DNA of 64,000 nt, from the NCBI RefSeq assembly GCF_018143015.1, contig NC_054740.1:74297856-74361855 (forward strand), given 5' to 3'. The position numbers and the translations under genes were made by a program. This document shows, piece after piece, positions 1 through 11,633 of the stretch (positions are counted from its first letter, which is position 1; the number at the start of each line of letters is the position of its first letter). Below the pieces are notes generated by a model that did not search any database, was not told the DNA's origin, and worked only from the letters and a program-made list of their open reading frames with translations. Source of the stretch: Lytechinus variegatus. Taxonomy: Eukaryota > Echinodermata > Echinoidea > Temnopleuroida > Toxopneustidae.

Positions 1-110
1 TATACATGCTTATAATATTCAACTTTAATGCTACATACTGATATTATTTTCATCTTCTCCTGTAGATGCTTTGTGCATGTCTCTAATGATTTTAGTTAAT
101 AGTGTGATTT

Positions 111-333
111 AATCCCAGCCGTGGCGTAATTTCCTTCAGCAAGAAATTGATCCACAATGTGCTGCACTCATCCCAGGTGAGGTAAATGGGTACCTGGCAG
201 GAATTTATTTCTTGAAATGCAGCGCATGTCATAGATGCACTGCTAAAGCCAAGGTAATTATGCTGGATATACTGTAGAGCGCTTAGAGACCTCTGACAAA
301 GTAAGTATTAAGCGCTTTATAAGCAAGTATAAT
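111..333 (+). repeat. tRNA-derived SINE, body and tail only
   Basis: Shares order and wording with the minus-strand copy at 24252-24494: AATCCCAGCC, CCTTCAGCAAGAAATT, TGTGCTGCACTCA, CCAGGTGAGGTAAATGGGTA, GCGCTTTATAAGCAAG. The tRNA-like head is lost except for its end. It lies in the PYCR intron left of exon a. Confidence 0.75.
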
Positions 334-507
334 TTTTATTAATCACTCTCAATTTTGCTCAGTATAAAGAATAGCTAATGATAAAGGATTGTTTTATTGT
401 ATGGCATTCAAATGACCAAGATGCCACCAGCTCCTTAAAAAAAAGCAAATGTTCATCCTGACATCAAATTACAGAAAACTTGCATCTTTTATTTCATTTT
501 CTTATAG

Positions 508-687
508 GACTTGGGAACCAAGACTGCCACAAATAATGAGCAACTCCTCCAGATTGCTGATACCATTTTCTTAGCCACCAAGCCAAACATTGTTGGAAGG
601 GTACTGAAAGAGATTTCCCCACATATCAAGAAAGACCACCTCTTAATATCACTAGCAGCGGGCATCACCTTAGACTACTTAGAAAGT
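508..687 (+). CDS. PYCR3: PYCR exon a: end of the NAD(P)-binding domain
   Basis: Sixty codons between an acceptor (ttatag, ending 507) and a donor (gtaag at 688). It contains FLATKPN and AAGITLD, which align with FLAVKPH and AAGVTIS of vertebrate PYCRs. The reading frame continues upstream out of the window. Confidence 0.93.
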
Positions 688-3600
688 GTAAGATTGAGTA
701 AGAATATTTGAGTCTATCAAAAAATAGAGCATTTTATTATTGAAATTTGAGGGATGTTCCCCCATTTGTATTATTTTTAGGAAATATCTCCTAGAAATGA
801 CTGCTCCTGACAAGGCCTGCCTATGTAATTGGTAGATACAGAGTATGATGCATTATCAACCTAGTTTTCAAGATCTGGTTGCAAAGTAAGGACTGGCTGC
901 CTAAAAGTTATATTTGTGAGATCATTAAATATGTTCTCATGTACTGAAGCCAATAATAAACAAATATACAATGACACTCAAGGATCTGGCTAAAACTATT
1001 CGCATCGAAGGAACATCACATAGTACTATGTGATGTTCCTGAGTGCGAATAGTTAAGCCTGTTCCGAGAATGGGTCATTGTATATTTGTTTTATATCACT
1101 TCCACTCATACCATTTTACAGCGTACTGATTTTTATTAAGTCGATATAGAACAATCGTTGAGAAGTTGAGAAAATAATAAGTCTTGCCGTATGTATCGTC
1201 TGGTCAGCGAGAAAATGGTATTAAGTGTGATTTTCTTTGAATTTTAGTAGGTAATAAATGAATGCAAGAGGTTAAGGGACATTGTATACCCTATGATAGG
1301 GCCCTTCCTTACATCGCAATCAACACATCACACACTAAACAGTAGTTTTACATGTCTACATTGATATGCTGTATGAGTTTTCATCACCAGTCATGGTGGA
1401 TGTTTGTTAAAACTGTTCATATTGTTCTGATCACCTTTATGCACAACTGGAACATGTTCAAAGGTGCGAAGTTAGGTATGGATGTGTTATTTATCACAAG
1501 AAAGGGCAACTAGTCATGCATAAAGTCATATGTATTACTTCCAAACGATTTTGTGAAACATCCAAAACATCATAAGTTAAATATTCAGCTCCAGGACGAA
1601 GAAAAGCTTGAAAGACTAATAATTTTGCCATTTTTTTTAGCTGGATATAATAGATAATAGCTTCCCTTATACCAGCTGGATATGAGAAACTTTTAATTCT
1701 GTATAAATGTTTAGGTTTTTTTTTCTTTGGCTGCTTGTAAATGCTCTCTACTTACCAGATGAACGCAAAATATTCTCATTTAAAATCAAAATTCAAACTG
1801 GCTGTTCAGAGATTATTGAGCACTGATGCATTTATGACCAGCTGTAGAGGTGCAGGGTATACAACCACCAACTTTGATATCATGACATGACAATCCAATA
1901 ATAGTGATTTGTCACACAATGCTGTAATATACTCACAATTGACCTGGAGGGGAAATGAAAATTTGAAAGAAATGGCTTGAGCTGAGTGTGAGGCAGATAT
2001 ATTACTATTTCCTTTTCCCCAAAATTTACAGTATGTGAGGGTTTTTTTTTTCTTTCCTTTGCTGATTTATGACAACTCTTGACTGTTTAGATGATCTCTT
2101 TAATTATGCGAAACATTCATTTAAGTTGAAATATAGTGAAAGTTCAATGTTCTCAGCGTATTGTGCTGCTTTTTTTTATATCGATTCAAATATTTCTGGA
2201 TTTTTTTTGTGTGTTTTGTTTTCCTTGCAGAGCTTGCCGGATGAGACAAGAGTGATCCGTGCCATGCCCAACACACCATCTATTATCATGGAGGGTGCAA
2301 CCATCTTCTCAGTTGGTAGGAATGTCCAGGAGGGTGATGGGAAAATGTTCCAGTCATTAATCTCTCAGCTAGGGATCTGCTTAGAAGGGGATGAAACACT
2401 CATAGATGCAGCTATGTCAGTCAGTGGGTGTGGACCTGCATATGTAAGTTACTTGAATATTTTATGCAGCCCTGTAACTTAGGCCTGGTCACACCGCCCG
2501 AGCGTTGTTGGAGCAGTCATGGAGCGGAGAGCAAAAATCATCACCGCTCGCTACCATTCACCATTTTTTATTTCGATTGTTTGTTGTTGTTTTTTCGATT
2601 TTTTTTCCCCAATTTTGTGAGCGAAATTCGACCCTCTCTCCCTACCACTCCACGACCGCTCCAACAACGCTCGGGCAGTGTGACCAGGCCTTTAGAACTT
2701 GTTTAATTCTGATAGGTTACATGTAGAACGCTGATGTTTCAAGCATTGGTGAACCATCAGCTTTGAATATTTGCATGTTGGAGCATTTAAGCATTTTCTT
2801 TGCAGCATTGCCTGTCCTTGTAGTTTGATTAAACAATATTAGTAGTACTTGGTTTTCTTTTTTTCTCCATTGTACATTGTTTTAATAAGTAGCTCGTTTG
2901 CTGGAGACTTTCAAGCATTAATAATGCATTATAAATGAAAATAGAAGTGTATATCAAATGAACCATTCACAGTCACTTAGCATTAACATTTTTCAAGGAT
3001 GCAACAAAAAAATATTGTGTTCAATTCTGAGACCATACACCACATGAACTTTAGTTCAGAATCTGAAGTTAAGCCAATATCTGTATGTACACTACTTAGT
3101 CCATTTATAGACAAATACTGCCCTCTGTACTTCATGTTTGCATAACGTGATATGTAGTAGAAGTACACTGCAAGATGCTATTTTGATGTCAGTTGATCAT
3201 ACTGGAACAAAGCCTTGTTAGGATTGTGCCTTTCATCCAGCCTTCTTGAAGTAATCTTTCTTGTTATAACTGTTGACAGGCATATGTGGCCATTGATGCT
3301 TTAGCAGATGGAGGAGTTAAGATGGGACTACCTCGAGATGTTGCTATCAAACTTAGCGCTCAGGCATTATTGGTAAGTAAAAGTGATTATTATTCTTTGA
3401 CTATTTCTTTTCATATGCAGTTCTGATTGAAAGGAGTCTGTACCTCATATTGCAAAAAAAAAGATCCAAAACCATGTGTCCTGAAGCATGGTCGAGTTAA
3501 ATGCATTTCAAATTAATATTTTTTCATTTGACAATTTTACTTTTAGATTCTTTCACTGTTGTTTCAAGGGGTAGTTTACTTTTACACAATACAATCCTAG

Positions 3601-4018
3601 TGGGTATTTCACATACCTGTTCTTAAGTTACCAATGGCTTAACTCACAACTGGTGGCCATTTCTTGTTCTAAATGATATATCCCTATGTAGCTGACACCT
3701 AAGAACATGTTCAGTCGCATGTATCATTATTCGTAACTTAGGACTAGTTATATGAAACGCCCAACTGCTATCATAACTTAATGTTTGATAGGTTAATTTC
3801 TATTTCTACCGATGCAGGGCTCATCCAAGATGGTATTAACAGGTGGTAAACACCCGTCCCAACTCAAAGATGAAGTATGTTCCCCGGCAGGGACCACCAT
3901 TGATGCCATCCATGAACTGGAGAAAGGTGGCTTCCGACGATGTCTGATAGAGGCTGTAGAAGCAGCATGTCTGAAAGCAAGGCGTCTCAATGCAATGCAA
4001 CTTTACGATAAAAAATAG
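508..4018 (+). CDS. PYCR3: Pyrroline-5-carboxylate reductase, PYCR3-like, last four exons (partial)
   Basis: This enzyme reduces pyrroline-5-carboxylate to proline with NAD(P)H, the last step of proline synthesis. Coding exons are 508-687, 2231-2443, 3280-3372 and 3818-4018; all junctions are phase 0 with GT-AG introns, giving 228 codons including the stop. The first exon follows an acceptor, so the start codon and the Rossmann GxGxxG loop lie left of the window. Visible landmarks: the end of the nucleotide-binding domain (FLATKPN, AAGITLD), [25 protein letters not shown], and the family signature ending [14 protein letters not shown]. The protein stops soon after the signature, as in PYCR3 and unlike the longer PYCR1/2, and the [11 protein letters not shown] linker has the PYCR3 length. 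I am sure of the family; the paralogue is an inference helped by linkage to NAPRT. A weak ATTAAA at 4311-4316 is the nearest polyadenylation-like signal. Confidence 0.93.
960..1089. repeat. 130-bp palindromic (foldback) element
   Basis: Ends ACAAATATACAATGAC (960-975) and its exact complement (1074-1089). The centre, 1009-1040, is a perfect 32-bp palindrome around TAGTACTA. AACTATTCGCA (994-1004) pairs with 1044-1054, one base out of register. Lies in the first PYCR intron of the window. Confidence 0.9.
2231..2443 (+). CDS. PYCR3: PYCR exon b: RAMPNTP and SGCGPAY segment
   Basis: Seventy-one codons after the acceptor ttgcag ending 2230, with donor gtaag at 2444. Contains the RAMPNTP loop and the SGCGPAY turn that begins the helical dimerisation domain. 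An open frame runs upstream from 2069, but that part is intronic and T-rich. Confidence 0.95.
2481..2691. repeat. MITE with ~34-bp terminal inverted repeats
   Basis: Left end AGGCCTGGTCACACCGCCCG continues to TTGGAGC; the right end is its complement with one mismatch. The interior is AT-rich without coding signs. Flanked by TTA-like sequence. It lies 37 nt past the donor of PYCR exon b. Confidence 0.9.
3280..3372 (+). CDS. PYCR3: PYCR exon c: [11 protein letters not shown] helix
   Basis: Thirty-one codons, too short to stand out as an open frame. Acceptor gacag ends 3279 and donor gtaagt starts 3373. It encodes [20 protein letters not shown] and continues to SAQALL, matching the family without gaps. 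Confidence 0.95.
3818..4018 (+). CDS. PYCR3: PYCR terminal exon with family signature
   Basis: Acceptor gatgcag ends 3817 and the stop TAG is 4016-4018. Encodes [20 protein letters not shown], then [20 protein letters not shown], and ends LYDKK. The short tail after EAACLKA is the PYCR3-like trait. Confidence 0.95.
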   Translation, partial: GSSKMVLTGGKHPSQLKDEVCSPAGTTIDAIHELEKGGFRRCLIEAVEAACLKARRLNAMQLYDKK

Positions 4019-4310
4019 ATGCAGAGGCAAGGCAGTATCTGTGTGAGCAAGTTCATTGGCTTCATTTGGTTATCTTGCTATATGGGCTACGAATTGGAAG
4101 CTGGTCTTGGGCATGCACTGTCCTCAATCTATGTTTTACAGCACTTCTAATTTATGATAGACGCTGTTCTACATGTAACTACAGGTGTAGACACTGTTCT
4201 ATGACCAGGTTCAGGTTTTTCTAGTCCCAGAATTAGCAACTGATCTATGTTCGGGTATAGATACTGTTGGTGGGATTTAGATAATGGTTGAGTCCTGGGT
4301 GAATATTAAG

Positions 4311-4316
4311 ATTAAA
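4311..4316 (+). terminator. Possible PYCR poly(A) signal (ATTAAA)
   Basis: The commonest variant signal, 293 nt past the PYCR stop and followed by GT-rich sequence (gaggttgtatggtg). No AATAAA lies nearer. Weak evidence. Confidence 0.3.
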
Positions 4317-5667
4317 AATCTGGGATGCTACTCTTATTGAGGTTGTATGGTGAGGATCCTAATACTCCTTGGTAAATTTGCTATCAGTTGTAAATACCAT
4401 GGTAGCAGGGCTCTACAGCTAAATATAAAAAAAACAAAATGGTATTAATCATGGCAGTATTATTACCATTATGTTTCCTGTGAACCACGGCTATGCAGTG
4501 TTGTGTTCAACAAAGTAAAACTGGACTCCAAAGTTATTCACTTTCTTAAACAAAGTCCATGCTTATAAGGATATTGGCAAGGCATATGTTCACTGTGGAT
4601 GTGCTCTTAACAGATAAGGCTGAAAATACAAGTGCATTATGTGTAATATGAGACACATAATTTATCATGTTCCAAAAAATCTTGTCATAGCTTTTATGAC
4701 TTTTATCTTACGTAGGTAACACATTTTCATTAGAATTCAATGAATTTCAAATTTTAAATGTGTATGAAATTCTTTCATATTTCTTCATGTATTTTAATCA
4801 TCTGACATTTTTTTATGGTGTCACACTTCATTCTAAGTATTACTTACATTCCTTTTGGTTTCCTTTGATAATACTTAGTGTAATACCGATTTTATGTCAT
4901 TGCCTTTGAAATTTTGCCTGTGCCAATTGCTTTATTTACAGTATTTCAATTTCAAAACTTAATAATAATTGAGTGCCACATTGATTTATTTACTGTAAAT
5001 TATGTTTTAATAGATTAGTCTTGTCTCTTTTTATGAGTTTTTTGTTTTGTATATTCTGTTTGCTTTTTTTTTTAAATTGGACATCATTTAATTATACTTG
5101 ATGACACCTGTGAAAAAGCAGAATTCATTAAGTAAATGTGAGTACCAATCATGTATAACTTAAATTGATTTCTGTTAATAACATGTGATCAGGAAGTGTA
5201 TCTAAGTTTGTACATACTGTCAGGCAGTATCAATTTCATTTTAATCATGTATGTACTCAGAGCTGCCAACTATTAAGAAAAAGTTAGCATTATATTAATG
5301 ATTTTCATGTCAAATTATGCCATTATACTTTTGACCATAATTATTACACTTTTGAGGGTAAATAAGTATGTTAACATTACTATGTAGTAATACATTTGGC
5401 AGTGGCAAAGTCATCTGAAGATGGCCAATGATGCTCATTATTCGCATGATCATGCATCTATTCTTCACATCACTCTGAATACTTGATATGGTGGTTTGCT
5501 TTCGTCATGGATTTATCATGGATTTACGCAAAAGAGGGAGTACCAGACATTGATTCTGAATCTGAGCCTTAAAAGAAAGAGTATTCATTTCTTTTTAAGG
5601 AATCTGTTTTTTGCATGCCCTCTTCAAAGAAATTCATAATATTGCATGGCACATATAAAATTATGAC
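4317..5667. other. AT-rich intergenic sequence, nothing recognised
   Basis: Sequence beyond the candidate PYCR polyadenylation site. Stop-rich in all frames; I see no gene or bounded repeat. Confidence 0.5.
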
Positions 5668-5916
5668 TTAACCCTAAATAGACTGGGCTATTTTGACGTC
5701 TAAGAAGACGGGGGGGGGGGGGGCTGAATCACCCTCCACCCCCTTATGATCTCGGCCATCGATCGCGCAATCGTGACGAAAATTGGCATGCGCATTACCC
5801 ATGGCATGAACTACAAAACTATAATATCAAATTCTGCGAAAAATCTAATTGCTCATTAATTATGCTAATTTATGCGTAGAATCATCCCTCCCCCCCCCCA
5901 GTCTTCTTAGGGTTAA
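5668..5916. repeat. TTAA-flanked MITE, CCCTA family, copy 1
   Basis: TTAA at both edges; ends CCCTAAATAGACTGGG and CCCAGTCTTCTTAGGG are inverted repeats. The interior (ATCTCGGCCATCGATCGCG, AAATTGGCATGCGC) is shared with 32441-33039 and 54605-55377. A G-run and a C-run sit just inside the ends. Confidence 0.85.
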
Positions 5917-7295
5917 GCTTCTGGATGACTACTTTTTACTTTTAAATGTTGGCAGCTCTGTACAGTAGGACTACTGCATTGATGTATTGTATTGAATTCT
6001 TCAACTGCAAAGGAAATTACGGGAATATTATCTACCTTTGGAATTTATTTCATTATTTATCTTGGGTAAAATTTACAATCCAAGTGTCCAGATTAAAAAG
6101 GTCTGGTCTATGAAATAATTGGAAAATATTGAGTATTTAAAATGAAAAAAAAAAATAAGTGTGAATTCATTTCCCACAAATGGAATGTTGCAAAAAGATT
6201 CAGGAAGGGATATTTTTGTTTACCTCTTTGGCAGGCAATCACCAAATTGTTAGAGAATCATTCACAGGTTTCTTTATAAGCAATGTTACGTAGAGAGGTG
6301 CCAAAACTACTTATCTGTAAAATTCAATTTTTTTATGTAGACTCAGTAATTGAAAAGTGATAAGTTGTTATACTTTGTATTTGAGACTGGACTCTAATTT
6401 TCAATGTATTTCAATACATCACACTTGGATCATCATTAGCTAGGCATGTTGCTCAGGGATGTTGCTTTTCTGCTTGCAATAATTCTTCCTCTCAATAATT
6501 CTTTCCTCATTTTCTTGTATTACAGCAGGATCTATTGTTCTCTACAGTACGTATTCATATTTTTTGCTAACATCTGAAACATTGTACAACATAAATAGTG
6601 AATATTCCAATTCATGCAATGGTACCAAAATTCAGATTCCGTGAAAGACTCTCTATTTACGCCTCGTTGAATAGAGCATAACTTTCTCTCGTGTCATGCA
6701 AAATCTTGTACCATCATCCTTGTGTCTTTCGGCTATTTGTATATGAACCTTCATCAAAATTTAAACCAGGCCATGAGAATACAAATCATTAATTATGACA
6801 TTTACCTAGATGGTCTATTCCCATTTCACTTGTAATTAGTAAACTCTTTGATCCAATTATTTCTCTCATTATTATGTAATTGATTTACTTTCAGGCTAAA
6901 GCCTTTTTGGTTGAATGAGCTTATACGAGACCAAATGATCATGAGCCGAAGTTGTACATGTAGTTAAAATATTAGGTCGTTTCAGGTAAATAAACTTTTC
7001 ACCAATTCATACTTTAGTATCCATGTACTGCTTGGACTGAAGTGCAACATGACAAAATTAGTAGTAGAAAATGGATCTTGTCAAAGCAATGTTAAAGATC
7101 TTGGAACAGGCAATTGGATTAGATTTTGTAGTAATCTATACCAAAGGAAATATTTACTTTGCGCTTCTTATGTACGCTACATGGTGCCATGTTCTTGTTT
7201 GAAACATAATGGCTATTTGACTGTTGGTCAGACTAGACAACTTCAGTATTATTTGCCATTGTAACCCGTCCTATTGTTCATGGTTGAGTATTCTA

Positions 7296-8093
7296 CAGTG
7301 CGTCCCAGAAAAAAGGAAACTGAGATTAAGCGATGATTTATAATAACTTAATCACAAATACAATAGACAAATGACCTACCTATGTAAAGCTTAGAATCTC
7401 CTCTTTCATCTGATATTACTTAGATTATTCCCCATTCACGCATGACTGAGTAAAAACAATTTGAAGAAAGGATACCAAAAACTCATTTGGTGGGGGGTAT
7501 CTGAATTTCAAAAAGAAAATCACATGCCTAAAAAGTTCAATATCTGCTCTTTTATTTGATACCTTAATCATAAAAAATGGTCAAGAAGTATAAAAGTTAT
7601 GTTCCCTCAAACAATGCTTGTATTTCCATAATTTCAATTAATAACCGTGTTTTCACCGGTTTCCCACAGAAGCACGGTTAACAAAAGACTTAATGCATGG
7701 CTGGTCATCAACAAAACGTAGTGTCAAGTGAGTTTGAATGCTATCCTGTAGAACCTCTTAATTTTATGAAATAATTGTAATTCAAGCCTTATTTCAAATA
7801 ACCAGAACTTTGTTTCTGTAATTGAGATATCAAATTAAAGAGCAGATATTGAACTTTTTAAAAATGTGGTTTTCTTTTTGAAACCCAGATACAGCCCGCC
7901 AAATGACTTTTTGGTATCCCCTCTTCAAATTGTTTTTGCTCACTCATGCGTGAATGAGAAATAATCTAAGTAATTTCAGATGAAAAAGGAGATTCGAAGC
8001 ATTACAATGGTAGGTCATTTGTCGATTGTATTTTTGATTAAGTTATGATAAATAATCGATAAATCTCGGTTTCGTTTTTTGTGGGACTCACTG
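7296..8093. repeat. Mariner-like non-autonomous element
   Basis: Ends CAGTGCGTCCCAGAAAAAAG and the imperfect complement ending GGGACTCACTG. Both arms, roughly 300 bp, are inverted copies (AGCAGATATTGAACTTTTT and its complement). No transposase. TA precedes the left end. Confidence 0.85.
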
Positions 8094-8554
8094 TGTTACA
8101 TTTCATTGCTGTTATGAAGTGACATAGGTATATTAATAGTATGTAAATTGTTTGTGGTTTATTTTAGTTTACCTTGTTTGACTAGACATTTTTGTTTTCT
8201 TTTTAATTTTTGAACTTTTTCTCTTTCTTGTTTTCTCTTCGCTTTTTTCCCTTTGATTTTTATCAGGATAGGTAAACATGTAAGTGTTCCTTTATGTGTT
8301 TTTGAAGGCAGCGGCGATGGCAGGGGTGTTGGCGTCTTCAACATCAAATTTTAACTTAACCAAAGGGCAATTTTATAAAAATCCACCATTTTGTATTTTA
8401 TGATGTGAAATATGAAATATTCCAATTTTCTCCCTGTTGAGTGAATCAACAATTACTTCCTTTCTGAACATGTGGAATTAGCATTGTTTAATACTATATG
8501 GTTCAGTCAAGTTGGTCCATATCATCATATCTGTAAAAAATGAATTATTGTATA

Positions 8555-8640
8555 ATTCAACCAATAAAAAAAAAGAAATAGTGAGGGACTGTCTCATTTG
8601 CATGTCACTGAGTTGGATGTACAATTTCATGGAATTGCCC
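8555..8640. repeat. Fragment related to the 15664-16274 MITE
   Basis: AAAGAAATAGTGAGGGACTG and the following CTCATTTG-x-ATGT resemble the AGAAATAGTGAGTGAATGAC ... CTCATTTGGATGT part of the 15664-16274 element. Confidence 0.5.
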
Positions 8641-9365
8641 AAAAGGTTAAGTTTTTGAAATGTCATCATAACTTAGAAAGTGTATGGGCCTATTTCATGA
8701 AACTTGGACATAATGGTTATCAAGTACTAAACATCCTGCCAGAGTTTGAGGTCACATGACCAAGGTCAAATGTCAATTAGGGTCAATTAACTTTGACCAT
8801 GTTGGGGGTATTTGTTGAAACTTTAAAAGTTCATGGATCAGGTGAAACTTGAACATTGGACTACTCAAGTATCACTGAACATCCTGCCTGAGTTTCAGGT
8901 TACATGACCAAGGTCAAAGAACTTAGATTATGTGAGGGTAATCAAAACAAAATCTTAAAGATGGACACTGAAAGTATATGGATCTAGTTCATGAAACTTG
9001 GACATAAGAGTAATCAAACATCAGTGAACATCCTGCTTGAGTTTCAGGTCACATGACCAAGGTCAATTAACTTTGGTGACCATGTTGGGGGTATTTGTTG
9101 AATTGCCATCATAACTATTAAAGTTCATGGATCTAGTTCATGAAATGTGGACATAAGGGTAATCAAGTATCACTGATCGTCTTGCATAAGTCTTTGGTCA
9201 CATGATCAAGGTGAAATGTCATTTAGGGTCAAGAAACATAGTATTTTATCATCATATGAATGGTGTTTATGTGAATGATTATTCTGAAGTCATTTTCAAA
9301 GTCTGCATTGCTGCTATATTGAATCATGTAATGCAGGTGAGACTACCAGAGGCGCTCCACTTGTT
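8641..9365. repeat. Interspersed repeat with GGTCA-rich subunits, copy 1
   Basis: About 150-bp subunits repeat: ATGAAACTTGGACATAA, CAAGTATCACTGA, CATGACCAAGGTCAA, ATGTTGGGGGTATTTGTTGA. The right end ATGCAGGTGAGACTACCAGA ... CCACTTGT is the complement of the left ends of copies at 23547 and 55549. Confidence 0.85.
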
Positions 9366-9906
9366 CCATTTGTTTGGTTATGAACAGTTAATATTTTCAT
9401 GTTTGTTTGAAGTGAGATTATCGTATTGAATTTCACGAAGGGTGTGTTTCAATTTATTTCATCCAAATGCTGTTTTCATCAAAATTTGATAACTACTAGT
9501 AGATGATTTATAAGTCCAGCATCACTGAGTTTTCTATCTACCAAGAGAAATTGACACCACTTAATTTAAGGCATTTATGCTTTATGCATCTTGTTTTATC
9601 AGAATCTATTCTATTTGTTATGAAATTGAAATTATGCTTGCCTTTTTCTGCACTATGTAATCATTAATTGTGCCTTGTATTATAGGTGTACATTGTAGTA
9701 AAGATTTTAATTTTAAATGTAGATATGAATGTAATTGATACTGAAATAACACAATGGTTATATGAAAGAGCATTTCAAGCAAAGTATTAAAGGTCAATTG
9801 AAATAAACAACTTATCTCTAAAAGAATATTCCTTATGTTCTCACTATTAGCTGGTCAATGGATAGCTAAACGTGCACTTGAAGTAAAAGCCTTCTTTACT
9901 TCAACA

Positions 9907-10511
9907 TTAAAGGGGATAATCCAACACAAATAAAAACTTGTTTTTGTCAGGAAAAGAAATATCAGACAAGGTGATAGGTGAAAGTTTGAACAATATTGGA
10001 CAAACAAAAAGAAAGTTATGAATTTTTAAAAGTTGTAAATATTGGTAATCACTATACCCATGGAGACTTCAAATTGGCCGTATGTGTGATGTCATAGTGA
10101 TGTAAGGCAAGGACTACTCTTCCATGTACTCTAGTACATATTATGGCTAAAATGTAATTTTTCCCAAAAGTTTTATTTCAAATTATATTTTTCTTTCATG
10201 AGGACATAAAACAATATACTACCTGGGCTATATTTAGATTACTGCCCCAGGGGAATTGGTACTTAGGAGAAAACCACAAATCCCTGATAATAAAGTACAT
10301 GGCCTATGGGGAAGTTGTCCTTGCCCCTTGTCATAATTTACCTACCCAGTTGCCAATTTGAAATCTACATGGTATTAGTGATTTCAATTTTAAAGCAGCT
10401 CTAACTTTCTTATTACTTGTCCGATTTCTTTCAAAATTTCACCATTCTGTTTAATTTATTTTTCTCCTTCCCAACACAACATTTTATGGCCAAGGCTGGA
10501 TTCCCCTTTAA
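9907..10511. repeat. TTAA-flanked MITE with AGGGGA ends
   Basis: TTAA at 9907-9910 and 10508-10511. Ends AGGGGATAATCCAACA and TGGATTCCCCT are inverted; inner arms also pair (CAAATTGGC/GCCAATTTG, GCAAGGAC/GTCCTTGC). No coding sequence. Confidence 0.8.
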
Positions 10512-10724
10512 ATGGGATAATAGACCTTGAAGGAAAGGTAATTGCACTCTTAATCAAACCCAGCCTTTGTTTTAATGTGAGTTAAAATACGGTAAAAACA
10601 TGTTGAATATTCCATTTTATCCCCATGAGTCAATAAATATATGAGCTGTGAACTTTGACTATTGACCAGCTTAATCAGAGAATGATAGTCCCCTATTTCC
10701 ATGGGTAAATAGCCAATTTGTCCA

Positions 10725-11105
10725 CTGTCAACTTGTCCAAATGGTCTACCTTCATTTAGTCTAATGCCATTCCATCCATCAACATTTTGTCTACCAGCTA
10801 TATTGTCCAATAACCATTTGGTCCAATCATCACTTCGTTTAAATACCTTTTTGTCTATTACCATTTTGTCTAATAAGCAGTTGGTCTAATACCCATTTTC
10901 TTTTAATTCGTTTTGCACAATTAAACTTAAGTTTAATTAGACCAAATGGTATATGGACCAAATGGCTATTAGACCAACTGGTTATTAGACGAAATTGCAT
11001 TACACTAAATGAAAGTACACCACATGGTGAGTAGACTGATGATAGACCAAATGGTAGTAGACGGGTTGGCAATTGGACGCATTGGCATTAGACAAATTGG
11101 AAATC
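10725..11105. repeat. Foldback array of ATTTGGTCTAATA units
   Basis: Left half repeats CATTTGGTCTAAT/ACCATTTTGTCTA on one strand, right half repeats TTAGACCAAATGG on the other. The axis is the perfect 20-bp palindrome AATTAAACTTAAGTTTAATT at 10919-10938. The open frames across it are by-products of the repeat. Confidence 0.85.
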
Positions 11106-11633
11106 AACCTTTGTGTTTTGATAGGGAATACAAATTCAAGCTCATTGTGACTGAAAACTGATTCAAGAGAATGCACAAGGATTTCCCAGAATTTTTCCCC
11201 TGTATTGGCATGGTCATGCTATATACAGACATACGCCAGTTTTTCTGTCTGTCACCTTTCCAGGAAGTGCACATTACATGTATATACGAGCGTCTTGATT
11301 ACCTGATATAGCTTGAAATGGGATTCTCTATGGACAAAGAGAAAAGTTCATGTCCCGCCCCTTCTCTCTGCCTTTATCACATTTCTTTCACTTTCTTTCA
11401 ACCTATATAGTATGCTTTTTACTTATACCAGTGTTGTGTAGAACAATCTTGGCCTTTACTATATGTGAAATAGACCTGCACAAGGAGTGATTTGAGAAAT
11501 ATCAAAGGCTATTTTCATCTTATTCTGACAGACTGCTTTTCTGCAGCAGACATGAATGGTATGTGCCATGGGAACATAACTAAAAAAGAAATGTAACGAT
11601 TTCTGTCAGAGTGAAAATATCAAAATACTGTTG

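Noticed and set aside
2069..2230. Upstream open extension of the PYCR exon
   Set aside because: T-rich intron sequence ending in a good acceptor (ttgcag, 2230); no similarity to the family before that point.
10550..11072. Two minus-strand frames of 104 and 77 codons
   Set aside because: Both run through the foldback array of ATTTGGTCTAATA units.
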